From: Planctomycetota bacterium
GTDB taxonomy: Bacteria > Planctomycetota > Phycisphaerae > Sedimentisphaerales > Anaerohalosphaeraceae
Direction of reading: 5' to 3'
NCBI GenBank assembly: GCA_019456225.1
Contig: VRUI01000004.1
Coordinates: 47,049-111,048, forward strand
Length of the DNA: 64,000 nucleotides
Of the stretch, positions 54,479-63,601 are shown one piece after another. Within the stretch, counting starts at the first letter, position 1, and each line of letters opens with the position of its first letter. The position numbers and the translations under genes are program-made. The notes below the pieces were generated by a model, which saw nothing but the letters and a program-made list of their open reading frames with translations, had not been told where the DNA came from and searched no databases.

Positions 54479-55447
54479 TTAATCATCGCTCATTTTTGCT
54501 TCATCAGGTAACGTAGCCCTGATCGTAGCTTTGAGCATTTCAACCGCTTCATGAATCTTCTCAGCATCCCACGTTACTGTTAAGTGATGGTTAGTGTCAA
54601 AATGTGATTTGTCTTTATCAAATTTCCCCTCTTTACATGTATATATGACAGGCTTTCCTAGTCCTTCCGCATATCCTGCCTCCCAGTACGCTCCATTGTT
54701 GTCATGGGATAGGTCAGAAATCAAGAATCTGGATTTTCTAATCTCAACTCTTAGCCGGTCATCAATAAGCCCAGCCTTGGGTTCTGTATCAAGCCGATAT
54801 AATTTAAATCCTGTATCTGCGACTGCTGGTATAAAATGATCATCTACAATTTTATTAAGTTCCGGATCGCCATATTTCATTGCCATAAATGCTTTTCGGC
54901 TATCAACGGCACCTCTTTTCATCTCATCATAATACTGCCAACCATCAAAAGTAAGCCTTGCCTCAGTGATACCACGACGTCCTACTGTATTATCCAAATT
55001 GCCATCAAGAAGTCCTTGTTCAAATAGATATTTTAGAATTAAAGTGAATCCGTCCGGGGTTGTTGCACCTACTATTGATTGATGCGTCGCTGGCTTAACC
55101 GAAGACTCTTCACCAGGAGAGAAATTTTCAGCAAACCACACTATCAAATTATTGGCTTGTTCGGTAAGACTGGGCAATGGTCGTTTAAGTATTGCTTCAA
55201 TTAGTTGGTTATCGATTTTAGGCCAAGATTCTACATCCTTTGTCTGCATTTTTCTTATAGCATGACTTACAATTGCTCTTTTTTCTTCTTCATTTTTCTC
55301 GCTTTGCCCGCGGATCTTAGATTCTAAGCGTCTATTCGGAATAAATTTACCACAACGAGGACAATCATAAGCAAAATGGTAGTCATGGTTTTGATTGTTT
55401 TCTTTTTCATTCAATTCTGTTCTACATACAGGACAATAATCTGGCAT
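54479..55447 (-). CDS. Zinc-ribbon + TIR/deoxyribosyltransferase-like protein
   Basis: This 322-residue protein has an N-terminal zinc ribbon (C5-P-V-C8 and C29-P-R-C32), a helical middle part (~60-175), and a C-terminal TIR/nucleoside-deoxyribosyltransferase-like domain (~185-300). The latter shows 'RKAFMAMKYGD' near 190, 'FLISDLSHDNNGAYWEAGYA' near 245 (the Glu in 'YWEAGYAEGLGKPVIY' is at the catalytic position of this fold) and a final helix. Such domains cleave NAD or modify nucleotides in defence systems, but catalytic activity cannot be judged here. It converges with the DUF4062 gene and is bounded by the 46-bp repeats. AAGGAG precedes the ATG. Confidence 0.8.
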   Translation of the reverse strand: MPDYCPVCRTELNEKENNQNHDYHFAYDCPRCGKFIPNRRLESKIRGQSEKNEEEKRAIVSHAIRKMQTKDVESWPKIDNQLIEAILKRPLPSLTEQANNLIVWFAENFSPGEESSVKPATHQSIVGATTPDGFTLILKYLFEQGLLDGNLDNTVGRRGITEARLTFDGWQYYDEMKRGAVDSRKAFMAMKYGDPELNKIVDDHFIPAVADTGFKLYRLDTEPKAGLIDDRLRVEIRKSRFLISDLSHDNNGAYWEAGYAEGLGKPVIYTCKEGKFDKDKSHFDTNHHLTVTWDAEKIHEAVEMLKATIRATLPDEAKMSDD

Positions 55448-55498
55448 TGTTTTCTCCTTACAGGTTCTTTAAGTCGCTTCGTGCAGCTTTGATATGCT

Positions 55499-55544
55499 GT
55501 CATTATAGCCGGAAGCTGCGGGGTTGCAACAGGTTTACCTGCAT
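55499..55544 (-). repeat. 46-bp direct repeat, copy B, carrying a promoter
   Basis: Minus-strand TTGCAA (55524-55529), a 16-bp spacer and TATAAT (55502-55507) form the probable promoter of the TIR-like gene. An inner CAGGT-TT-ACCTG palindrome lies near its far end. Copy A is at 54422-54467. Confidence 0.8.
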
Positions 55545-55673
55545 TATTAGAGTGTCATCGCCCCCCCGCCGCCGCCCGCCGACTGTAAACAGACTGACGC
55601 AGCAGTGCCAAAAGTCCATGCCGGGTATTCCTGCCTATTCTATAATCCCCCCGGGTTTACAATTAATGATCGA

Positions 55674-58298
55674 TCATTTTATTACAGGGACACGGAGAAT
55701 ATTTACCGAATAAGGTTCCAGCGTAACGGTAAAGTCCTTTGAGCAATTAATAAGCGGCTTTTCCACTGGAACTATTTTGTATGGGTTATCAAGCGTATTC
55801 TGGTCAGTCAGCTTTTCCGATTTTATCACAATATGTCTACCGGTTTTACTGATCCACTTTGCTCCATCAAGTTTAACGTTGGCAGTAACAGCGTGGGGGT
55901 AGTAGTTCGTTGCTTTCAGAACCACGTATTGGGATTTGCCCTGACGGCCATAACCGGCCGAAGTGAAGAACGAAGGCAAATAATCACCGCCGGCATCAGA
56001 AACCACTTTATCATCAAGATACATCTTGGCTTTATTTTTCTCCAGAACAAGTGTTAAATCGTACCATCGGTTATCTTCTATGGTATTTTTGGTACTGCCT
56101 GACCTGAATGAGCATCCTTCAGGATTGCCCCTGGCCTGAATAGCGGAAAATTTATTACCCGCGGCACCATAGTTGCAAAACAGGAAGCGATTAATGTCAA
56201 CGGTATTAAAGAATAATAAAAAACCCTCTCTTCCATCGGTTCGTCTCGCTTTAACGGTGACCTTGCCTGTTTTAAGGTCCATGGCATCCAGTAAAAGCAT
56301 CGCCGGAGAGGCGTGCAACTGATTCTGTTTGAGAACACCGTCTTGAACTTCCCATTGTCCGGCGATAGGCTTGCTCCAGTTTTCAAGGGTCTTGAAATCA
56401 TCGCTGAAAACAAGTTTTCCGTTTTTATCGTAGATTTTCAGCTCTTTGAATTCGGTTTTTGTATCCCAACTGCCAAGGCCGAACTTGCCGGCAAATAAAG
56501 GCTTCTCTGGATTAGGCCTGGGATAAACACCAGTGGTAACGGCAAGGTTAACATCAGGGCGGTTCTCATTAAAGGCTTTCTGCACATAGTAAGAGGCATG
56601 GGCAAAACTTCGAGATGAATCAAACTCTATCAAGTTCACACCCCAATTCTTTTGGTTAACATTACTGAACAGTGGTGCATAGCTGGCCATTGTGACCATG
56701 TCGCCGTTACGCTCCATCATCATAAGATAAACCGAATCTCCCATCGCGGCAAGCAGATTCCCGTTACTGCTATGGGAAGCGTATTCACCGACATAAACTT
56801 TCCACGGTTTACGCGGATACTTGTCAAAATAATCGAAATTCGAACGTATCCAATCGGCACCTTTATAGGCATGCTCATCAATAATATCAATATTATCGTC
56901 TCCGGCACGATCAATAGCTTTCTGATTCAAACCGCTCCAGTACATACTCATGATCACGACCATTTCAGGGTATTTTGCCTTGATGGCACTGCGAAACTTC
57001 TTGTAGTAATCGCCGTATATGGCAGGAGGGTGCTCGTTTCCAATTTCGATATATTTCAAAGGAAATGGCCCAGGGTGCCCCATATTCGCCCGTACCCCGC
57101 CCCATTTGGAATCAACAGGTCCGATTGCATATTCGATCGCATCCAGCGTCTGCTCGATGACAGGGCCGATTTTATCAAGCGGCATATTATTCTCAGGATG
57201 GACCGTCATTCCGGCAAAAGAAACATACATCGCATCGGCCTTGATGTCTTCACTGAATTCAAGAAATTCATGATAGCCAAAACCATCGGTTGACCTGTAC
57301 TTCCAATAGCCCCACATACCCGGACGCTCTTCTGGTGAGCAGACCATCTTACGCCAATCCGGAGCCGATTCCCACGAAAGTCCCTGTACATAGCATCCTC
57401 CCGGATACCGAACAAAATTCGGCTTTAGCTCTTCGAGATATTTTGCCAGATCCATTCTTAAGCCATTGGGTCTGTTTTTAAAGGTAGGAGGAAACAGAGA
57501 CACCCAATCCAACTGCAACGTGCCTTTACCTTCAAAAGTAAGTACAAAATTTGCCTTTGGGTCGCTGCGTGTTGCCTTAAGTGTCGCGGTATATTTCTTC
57601 CATTTTGTGCTGGGTGAGATTGGGCCAAACGAGGTAGTAGCCAAATCTTTACCATCTTTATTTTCAAGAACAGCGGTAATCCTGCCTTGAAATGTTCCTG
57701 GCCTGAGATAAAATTTTAGACGATATGAATTTCCTTCCTGAACATTAATGCCCCAGTATCCGCTATTGGCCAGTGATACCTGTGCAGTTGACTTCTCGGT
57801 GTTGGCAACCGTTAATTCAAGTGATAGAGCCGAAGCAGTATTCATCGGGTTTGCCTCGGTCAATTTCATCTTACTCCCGGTGTTGCCATGATCATGGAGT
57901 GACCAACCGAGCAGTTTGCGGTCAGGGTTCCAGTTGCAATTCATGGACCAGGGCCAGGGCATAGGCCATTTATCTTTCCGTACGCCGGCAGGAAGGCTTT
58001 CCAACTCCATTTTAAAGCCCCCATCTTCCTTTTTAACCAGCTTCATACCTGGCGGTAGAACACCTTCTTCAAAACTCCGGTTCTGAATTAATTCGCCATA
58101 AAGACCCCCGTCGAATGCGTGGCTGATCTCTTCCATGAAAATGCCGTATAATCCAGCCGGGACAGGTGCTTTTTCATTCTGCAAATCGACAGTAATCGAA
58201 GCGGTATGCTTTTCAACGGCCCATGCGGGACCGGAAAGAGTGGACAGGCACAAAAACAATATTGACGAAAATACAATTAAATACTTTGTACAATTCAT
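55674..58298 (-). CDS. Secreted GH51-type alpha-L-arabinofuranosidase
   Basis: This 874-residue protein uses the ATG at 58298 (AGAGGA upstream), which opens a signal peptide (MNCTKYLIVFSSILFLCLST). A longer in-frame start at 58340 lacks this. N-terminal strands ('LYGIFMEEISHAFDGGLYGE') begin the GH51 barrel, which is interrupted by a CBM4-like sandwich (~110-265). 'VRYPGGCYVQG' follows near 300. Acid/base E422 lies in 'IGNEHPPA' and nucleophile E505 in 'YVGEYASHS'. A LamG-like/DUF1080-like domain (~600-770, 'KELKIYDKNGKLVFSDDF', 'FFNTVDINRFLF') and a C-terminal sandwich close it. It belongs to the eukaryote-like, long GH51 branch, distinct from 47637-50024. It likely acts on alpha-L-arabinofuranosyl side chains. 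Confidence 0.92.
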   Translation of the reverse strand: MNCTKYLIVFSSILFLCLSTLSGPAWAVEKHTASITVDLQNEKAPVPAGLYGIFMEEISHAFDGGLYGELIQNRSFEEGVLPPGMKLVKKEDGGFKMELESLPAGVRKDKWPMPWPWSMNCNWNPDRKLLGWSLHDHGNTGSKMKLTEANPMNTASALSLELTVANTEKSTAQVSLANSGYWGINVQEGNSYRLKFYLRPGTFQGRITAVLENKDGKDLATTSFGPISPSTKWKKYTATLKATRSDPKANFVLTFEGKGTLQLDWVSLFPPTFKNRPNGLRMDLAKYLEELKPNFVRYPGGCYVQGLSWESAPDWRKMVCSPEERPGMWGYWKYRSTDGFGYHEFLEFSEDIKADAMYVSFAGMTVHPENNMPLDKIGPVIEQTLDAIEYAIGPVDSKWGGVRANMGHPGPFPLKYIEIGNEHPPAIYGDYYKKFRSAIKAKYPEMVVIMSMYWSGLNQKAIDRAGDDNIDIIDEHAYKGADWIRSNFDYFDKYPRKPWKVYVGEYASHSSNGNLLAAMGDSVYLMMMERNGDMVTMASYAPLFSNVNQKNWGVNLIEFDSSRSFAHASYYVQKAFNENRPDVNLAVTTGVYPRPNPEKPLFAGKFGLGSWDTKTEFKELKIYDKNGKLVFSDDFKTLENWSKPIAGQWEVQDGVLKQNQLHASPAMLLLDAMDLKTGKVTVKARRTDGREGFLLFFNTVDINRFLFCNYGAAGNKFSAIQARGNPEGCSFRSGSTKNTIEDNRWYDLTLVLEKNKAKMYLDDKVVSDAGGDYLPSFFTSAGYGRQGKSQYVVLKATNYYPHAVTANVKLDGAKWISKTGRHIVIKSEKLTDQNTLDNPYKIVPVEKPLINCSKDFTVTLEPYSVNILRVPVIK

Positions 58299-58452
58299 TA
58301 TAATCCTCTGTAATCCTAATCCAACAATGTGGCAATACATAATAAAAACAGCAATGTGATTGATTTTGGCATAAAATCTGCCTCTGAATTATTGTTATGC
58401 TCAGTTGAATACATTTTGTTCACGACTGATTATATAAGCCTGAATATTGAAC

Positions 58453-60900
58453 CTATTTCCAAAGCACCGGGAATACCGAAATATGCAGCCGTGCCGCACC
58501 GTAGGGTATCAGTGTCAATTCTTCCAGCGGTTCGGAGGATTTCGGGTTCTTCGGCGGTAGATTGGCACGCAGCGGTTTTTTCAACTTTTTCTGCGGTATC
58601 GCCGCACTGCTGTCGGTCATTTTCCAGTCCGGCAGTTTCCGCCCCATAACCTTAAGCGAAACCGGCACCTGCTTATTGTCAAAAATATATTCCTTGATCG
58701 GACCTGATACGAACTTAAACGATTTCTCAGGATTACTCCTGTCGATCTCAAGAGCATAATTCCAGTCGGACTTCGGATACAGTTCCCAGTCGGCACACTG
58801 ATCCGTTTTGCCTTCGAAGTCATCCTCCCAGTCACGGAGTTTCCTCCAGTCCTCTTCGATCAACAGAGAATAAACAAGCGGCCCGCGTTGTACGGCAACA
58901 GTATTGTCCTGTTGGGGCTTAAGGTCCAGGTGCATTGGAAGGATGACCTTGACCTCATCGCCGTTTTTCCATTTGCGGTTGATCTTGAAGTACTGCCCGG
59001 ATTTCGGAGAAACGGGCTTGCCGCCGGCAGCGATAACCTTTGCACCCTTTGTCCATCCGGGAATCCTGATATACAAAGGAAACTCAACCGGCTTATCCGT
59101 CTTGACCGTAAATATGATAGTATCGTCAAATGGATATCTGGTTTCTTCAACAACGGTTACTTCCTGGCCGCCTGCAACCTTCGCCGTCACTTCCGAAGGC
59201 GAGTAAACAACCGCCACAAGCCCCTTGTCGGGAGTTGCCATCCAGGTATTGGCGGCGAACTTCGGCCAGCTTTGCGGCATATTCGTCGTACAGCACGGAA
59301 AATTCGTATCTAACCCGAACTCAAAACCCCCGCCGCCTTCACGGCACATCACCTGGTTGGTTCGCTGGAAATACTGATGCGTCCAGTGTCTCGGACCTAT
59401 CGTTGAAGGCAATGCGTTATAGGTTATCAACTCAAGACGGTCGGCAAGTTTACTGTCGCCGGTGACCGAAAGAAGAACCTCCAGAGAAAACATCTCATCG
59501 ACTGCAAGACACAGTTCACAGCCCTTATCCGGTCCGTTACCGGCCAGGCATTCTTCAGCGGTAAAGATACCCACCGGCGTACCGTGATACCGGTCCAGAT
59601 TACTGAAGCACTTATCGATAGCATCAAGGTCGAACCGGTCTTTGGTCAACAGGTAGCTGATGCCCGGAGTTTTCATGCCCATGGCGATGTTGACCCCGTG
59701 TTGATGGTGATTCCAGTGCTTAGCAGCCTCTTTCATCCCTTCGAAAGTAGTAAAACTTTTACTCCAGTCACGGCCCTTTTTCTTCATGAGCTTGACAAGG
59801 TCGATCAGGGATTCGTCTCCGGTCCTGTCATACAGCCAGATCGCCGCATAAGCAACATCTCCCCATCTCTGGTATGCCCATCCAGGTTTCAGACCTCCTC
59901 TGTCCATCGGATGTATCCCATCGTGCGTTACGACCTCTCGCTCATTGATACTCAGGCTGCTTCCATCGTCGCTCATCAGGTAAAAATCGTACCAGCCGTT
60001 GGTACGAATGGCGATCTGGCCGGTAAACCGGACAGCAAAATTATTCTTTCTCTTATTTTTTTTCATGATCGGCCCGATGTCAAAGTTTTTCGCATCGCCG
60101 CTGTCGGTGAGTTCAAGAGAATCAAAATCAGGCAGCGATTTCCAACTGCCCTCGAAATATTCATACTGCAAGTCGATCAACGCTGAATCTGGGATCTTTT
60201 TCTGGTTGAAGTCCGGCCCTTCCCACTGCACTTCAAGCCCCTCGCCTGCACCCTTCTCGAAATAAGTCAGCGTAATATCATGATCGCTGTTTTCAAGGAG
60301 CGTCCTGCCCTTAGGCGGGTACATACGCTTATTGAAAGCCTTAAAGAACTTGCTCATGACGGGTATGACACGTTCATCACCTGTCGCCTCGTAATACTGA
60401 ATCATAGCCTTGAGCATCGGTGTCGGATACCACATGCCCCAGCTCCTGTAACACTTCTCCGCAGCCGGTCCGATCCAACCGTCTTTATGCGGATTGTCCA
60501 GTGTCCAGCCGATCCATTTATGAGCCGTCTCAATTAGCTTTTCGTCTTCAAGTAAGTATGCCAGAGGAACCAGCCCGTCGCAATAGTACGGAGCCCACTG
60601 ATAACAATGGTACGCCGGTCCCTCTTCGCCGAGCCACCCGTTGCCCTGAAGCAGATGATAAAACTCATCCATATGGCCGGTGATACCGTCACGCATTATT
60701 TCCAGTTCACGTTTTAGCCAGCCTCTGGGCTTAACCTGGCCCAGTTCAAGCATGGCGTATTGACCCGGCAAAAGCGGTTCGCGATGAAACACAGGTTCCT
60801 TGGGCTTGTTAACATTAGACCCGGCAAAAACATCGGAGCAAAATCCGAACAACATACAAAGTGAAATTAGTAAAACAAATTCTACGGACTTTCTTAACAT
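58453..60900 (-). CDS. Secreted GH127/DUF1680-like hydrolase split by a PA14-like domain
   Basis: This 815-residue protein has a signal peptide (to ~26). The DUF1680-type barrel starts near 'YAMLELGQVKPRGWLKRELE' (48) and runs to ~205. It is then interrupted by a PA14-like domain (~210-330; 'GLEVQWEGPDFNQKKIP', 'NGWYDFYLMSDDGSSLSINE'). It resumes near 335 with 'GWAYQRWGDVAYAAI'. The zinc-thiolate pattern is 'GCELCLAVDEMFSLE' near 462 and 'FPCCTTNMPQSWPK' near 536. The C-terminal sandwiches follow, ending 'LTLIPYGAARLHISVFP'. It is diverged from the other three GH127/146 enzymes. The PA14 insert may bind a glycan at the edge of the active site. AAAGG precedes the ATG. It is followed on the same strand by the GH51 gene. 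Confidence 0.82.
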   Translation of the reverse strand: MLRKSVEFVLLISLCMLFGFCSDVFAGSNVNKPKEPVFHREPLLPGQYAMLELGQVKPRGWLKRELEIMRDGITGHMDEFYHLLQGNGWLGEEGPAYHCYQWAPYYCDGLVPLAYLLEDEKLIETAHKWIGWTLDNPHKDGWIGPAAEKCYRSWGMWYPTPMLKAMIQYYEATGDERVIPVMSKFFKAFNKRMYPPKGRTLLENSDHDITLTYFEKGAGEGLEVQWEGPDFNQKKIPDSALIDLQYEYFEGSWKSLPDFDSLELTDSGDAKNFDIGPIMKKNKRKNNFAVRFTGQIAIRTNGWYDFYLMSDDGSSLSINEREVVTHDGIHPMDRGGLKPGWAYQRWGDVAYAAIWLYDRTGDESLIDLVKLMKKKGRDWSKSFTTFEGMKEAAKHWNHHQHGVNIAMGMKTPGISYLLTKDRFDLDAIDKCFSNLDRYHGTPVGIFTAEECLAGNGPDKGCELCLAVDEMFSLEVLLSVTGDSKLADRLELITYNALPSTIGPRHWTHQYFQRTNQVMCREGGGGFEFGLDTNFPCCTTNMPQSWPKFAANTWMATPDKGLVAVVYSPSEVTAKVAGGQEVTVVEETRYPFDDTIIFTVKTDKPVEFPLYIRIPGWTKGAKVIAAGGKPVSPKSGQYFKINRKWKNGDEVKVILPMHLDLKPQQDNTVAVQRGPLVYSLLIEEDWRKLRDWEDDFEGKTDQCADWELYPKSDWNYALEIDRSNPEKSFKFVSGPIKEYIFDNKQVPVSLKVMGRKLPDWKMTDSSAAIPQKKLKKPLRANLPPKNPKSSEPLEELTLIPYGAARLHISVFPVLWK

Positions 60901-61096
60901 AAATAACCTTTCTTGGTATTCATCATATTTTACCTATAACTTTGACTTGCCATTATATCTGACTATTTCCTGGGAATCCATACGCGCATCCAATCTTTCT
61001 AAAAGCGACCGATCCTTTACCGCCTGTGCGGGGAGATTCAGGGTTACCAATTGCCAGGGCCATCTTCTTTACGCTGTGCAGCCCACATTATAACTA

Positions 61097-62815
61097 TTAT
61101 TTTCGTTTCTTATTGGGATTCATGGGCAGAACATTACATCGTTTAGCCCAGGCAAGCCAGGCATCGTTGAGCTCTTTAACTTTATCTGGCATCTTATCAG
61201 CAAGGTTGTACATTTCTGTACGGTCATCCACAAGATTATAAAGTTCCCAAGGACCTTTCTCGCCACGTGTCACAAGCTTCCAATCGCCCCAAACCACGGC
61301 ATGGTTACCGATATGCTCCCAAAAAATCGGTTTACGCATAATTGTATCGCCATTAAGACTGGGAATCAAACTGATACCTTCCATAGGCTGAATTTTATTA
61401 CCCTCGTATTCAGTCGGATATATACCTTTTGCCGCATCCATAAATGTCGGCATAATGTCAATGATATGTGAAAGCTGCCGGCAAAATCCCCCCTTATTTT
61501 TCTTTACACCCTTCGGCCAGTGAACCACCAGGGGCGTTGAAGTTCCACCTTCATGCGTATAGAGTTTGTAATATCTAAACGGGGTATTGCTGACATGGGC
61601 CCAGGCCGGCCCATAACTGGTATTGGATTCTTTTGAGCCGGCAATCTTTTTCGTTTTGGCAAAATTCCCCCAGCCGAATCCGTATGTCCCCCACTCATCG
61701 CAGCCGCCGTTATCGGAAAGGAAAACGATAAGTGTATTATCCATTTGGCCGGTATCCTTAAGTGCATTGATAATTCGCCCGACCCCCTGGTCCATACAGT
61801 CGATCATAGCCGCGTATGTTGCCATTTTTTCTGCCATTAGTTCGCGAAAATGATCAGCATCTTTGATAAACTCGGTCGCTTTTCCTCTTTCAAGATTTTC
61901 CCAGTCAGATTTTTTCAGGTCATCCCAGGCGGCCACTCTTTGATCGCGCGGAGCGAGTTTCCATTTTTTGCTGATAATGCCCATTTTGATCATTCGCTCA
62001 TGCCGTTCTTTGCGAATAACATCCCACCCGACATCATACCTGCCGCGATATTTGCTGATATCTTTTTCCTTAGCATGCAAAGGCCAGTGAGGAGCGGTGT
62101 AAGCCACATATAAAAAGAATGGGTTCTCTTTTTTCTTACTATGATCATTGATAAACATTGTGGCGTTGTCACTGATGGCGTCGGTATAGTAGAAATCCGG
62201 ATTGTCTTTAGCTTCCTGTTCGATATTCTCATTTTGCCGGGTAAGGGTAGCCGGTTTAAAGAAATTCCCCGCCCCGGCAATTGTCCCATAGAACCTGTCG
62301 AAACCTCGCTGGCAAGGCCAGTTAAATTTATCTTCTCTCTTGACATTTCTGGTTTTGTTGGTCACATGCCATTTACCAGCCATGTATGTCGCATAACCAT
62401 TCGTCTTTAAAGATTCGGCCAGGGTAACACATTGTTTGTTGATATTACCGCGATAACCGGGATGCTTCCAGTCCGGCTCCATACAGCCCATACCCGCCTG
62501 ATGGGCATACAAACCGGTCAGAAGACTCGCCCGCGTCGGGCAGCAACGGGCACCGTTATAAAACTGTGTAAAACGTATGCCATTAGTGGCAAGTTTATCG
62601 ATATTCGGTGTTTTAATTTCACTGCCGTAACAGCCTATATCTGAAAAACCCATATCATCAGCCATAATCAGGATAATGTTGGGGCGGTCAGATTTTTTAT
62701 CGGCAAATGCAATATTCACATCCGAAGCGGCCCGAGCGAATGTCGCACAAAATACCGAAACCATTACACCGGCAAATAGCACCGATACCAGACAATGTGG
62801 TCGTACAAGTTTCAT
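61097..62815 (-). CDS. Secreted S1-family sulfatase
   Basis: This 572-residue protein starts at the ATG at 62815 with AAGGA eight bases before it. An ATG nine bases earlier would leave no ribosome site. A signal peptide covers ~1-30. The sulfatase fold is marked by 'NIILIMADDMGFSDIGCYG' (metal ligands D53, D54), the formylglycine site C91-C-P-T-R95 in 'ARCCPTRASLLTG', 'MAGKWHV' near 147, 'LSDNGGCDEWG' near 370 and 'PFFLYVAYTAPHWPLHAKE'. The Cys at 91 needs conversion to formylglycine by FGE or anSME. The likely role is removal of sulfate from a marine polysaccharide before glycosidases act. It is 196 bp upstream of the PA14-GH127-like gene. Confidence 0.93.
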   Translation of the reverse strand: MKLVRPHCLVSVLFAGVMVSVFCATFARAASDVNIAFADKKSDRPNIILIMADDMGFSDIGCYGSEIKTPNIDKLATNGIRFTQFYNGARCCPTRASLLTGLYAHQAGMGCMEPDWKHPGYRGNINKQCVTLAESLKTNGYATYMAGKWHVTNKTRNVKREDKFNWPCQRGFDRFYGTIAGAGNFFKPATLTRQNENIEQEAKDNPDFYYTDAISDNATMFINDHSKKKENPFFLYVAYTAPHWPLHAKEKDISKYRGRYDVGWDVIRKERHERMIKMGIISKKWKLAPRDQRVAAWDDLKKSDWENLERGKATEFIKDADHFRELMAEKMATYAAMIDCMDQGVGRIINALKDTGQMDNTLIVFLSDNGGCDEWGTYGFGWGNFAKTKKIAGSKESNTSYGPAWAHVSNTPFRYYKLYTHEGGTSTPLVVHWPKGVKKNKGGFCRQLSHIIDIMPTFMDAAKGIYPTEYEGNKIQPMEGISLIPSLNGDTIMRKPIFWEHIGNHAVVWGDWKLVTRGEKGPWELYNLVDDRTEMYNLADKMPDKVKELNDAWLAWAKRCNVLPMNPNKKRK

Positions 62816-62837
62816 TGAATACATCCTTAGATATTAT

Positions 62838-62996
62838 GTAACCGTTCACGGGAATTTTGAGCGTATTGAGCAACGCACTCAATGTCAAAATGCCAATTTT
62901 CGACTCGATCAAATACAAACCCCTATGCTTTTGATGAGTTATAGCATATTCAAGGTGGTATGTCAACATTTGTCTCAAGCAAAGCCCTAAATTTGC
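62838..62996 (+). mobile_element. IS66-family 5' end remnant, second solo end
   Basis: It begins GTAACCGTTCACGGGAATTT and follows the 36747 copy until about 62996, ending just after the transposase start codon. The start of the sulfatase lies 22 bp away, so the insertion may have changed the sulfatase promoter. Confidence 0.8.
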
Positions 62997-63073
62997 CCTG
63001 AAAGTAGTATAATTGTTCTCGACAATTAAATCTATATTAGTCACACAATTGCCCTATTAGTTTTAAATCAACA

Positions 63074-63107
63074 AAAAAAGGGCCAGGTTTTTAAGCCCAG
63101 CCCTTTG
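63074..63107 (-). terminator. Intrinsic terminator for an orphan dockerin gene end
   Basis: On the minus strand an 11-bp stem, with two G-U pairs, is followed by TTTTTTT. It lies 28 bases downstream of the orphan dockerin stop at 63135-63137. Confidence 0.75.
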
Positions 63108-63134
63108 GAAATCAATTAACTTATTACAATTTAA

Positions 63135-63230
63135 CTAGTACGTATAATCGTCGCTTAGCCACTCGGACGCAAGAATCGTTAGGTCTCCAAGTCCGCCAAC
63201 CACCCCAACACCTCCAACCACACAAACAAT
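63135..63230 (-). pseudogene. Orphan dockerin-like gene end
   Basis: The minus strand reads 'VVGGVGVVGGLGDLTILASE', then 'WLSDDYTY' and stop at 63135-63137. 'GDLTILASEWL' is the second dockerin-like helix. No start exists nearby. With its own terminator it looks like the stranded 3' end of a lost gene. Confidence 0.65.
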
Positions 63231-63236
63231 AAAAAA

Positions 63237-63266
63237 AGCCGGGAGTCGCAAAAGCAACTCCCGGCT
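63237..63266 (-). terminator. Intrinsic terminator for the dockerin-containing gene end at 63297
   Basis: Minus strand: AGCCGGGAGT and ACTCCCGGCT arms, extendable by further pairing around a TTTT loop, followed by TTTTTTT. It lies 30 bases after the stop at 63297-63299. Confidence 0.85.
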
Positions 63267-63296
63267 GAAAACTTCTAAAAACTAAAACAAACTAGA

Positions 63297-63601
63297 CTAG
63301 AATGATACATCAGTCAGCCAGTTAGACGCTATAACAGCAAAGTCAACTAAGTCAACTTTACAGTCATAGTTCGTATCGCCTTTTTCTCGAGCCTCAGTTT
63401 CATCGTAAGTACAATTCACATTCACATTATTGGACGCACCCGGCGTGTACAATACCGTCTGGGTCAGCGACCCACGCCAGTTCGCCACGAGTGCATTGTC
63501 CTGCGACGCATCCACCAACTGCAACGAGAGGCCAAGACCATCGGCATCGGTCGGCCAGCCGCCTTCGAAGTCATCGTATGCTAATATATCCCAGCCAGCC
63601 C
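63297..63601 (-). pseudogene. Lamin-tail/dockerin-like tail, out of frame with its upstream gene
   Basis: The minus strand reads 'LGAGWDILAYDDFEGGWPTD', 'LSLQLVDASQDNALVANWRG', and 'DTNYDCKVDLVDFAVIASNW', 'LTDVSF' and stop. The first part resembles a lamin-tail-domain end, the second the second half of a dockerin-like module. No ribosome site precedes an in-frame ATG at 63524. Its frame is -1 relative to the upstream lamin-tail gene, which ends at a TAG at 63602-63604. It is therefore either a separate stranded tail or part of a frameshifted gene. Confidence 0.6.

Noticed and set aside
54422..55544. Integron attC or phage att sites
   Set aside because: No integrase in the window and no attC-like folded core; the repeats also contain a promoter pair, which explains them better.
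41939..62815. FGE-like protein as maturase of the sulfatase
   Set aside because: It is exported and no catalytic Cys pair is evident, while sulfatases are normally activated before or during export.
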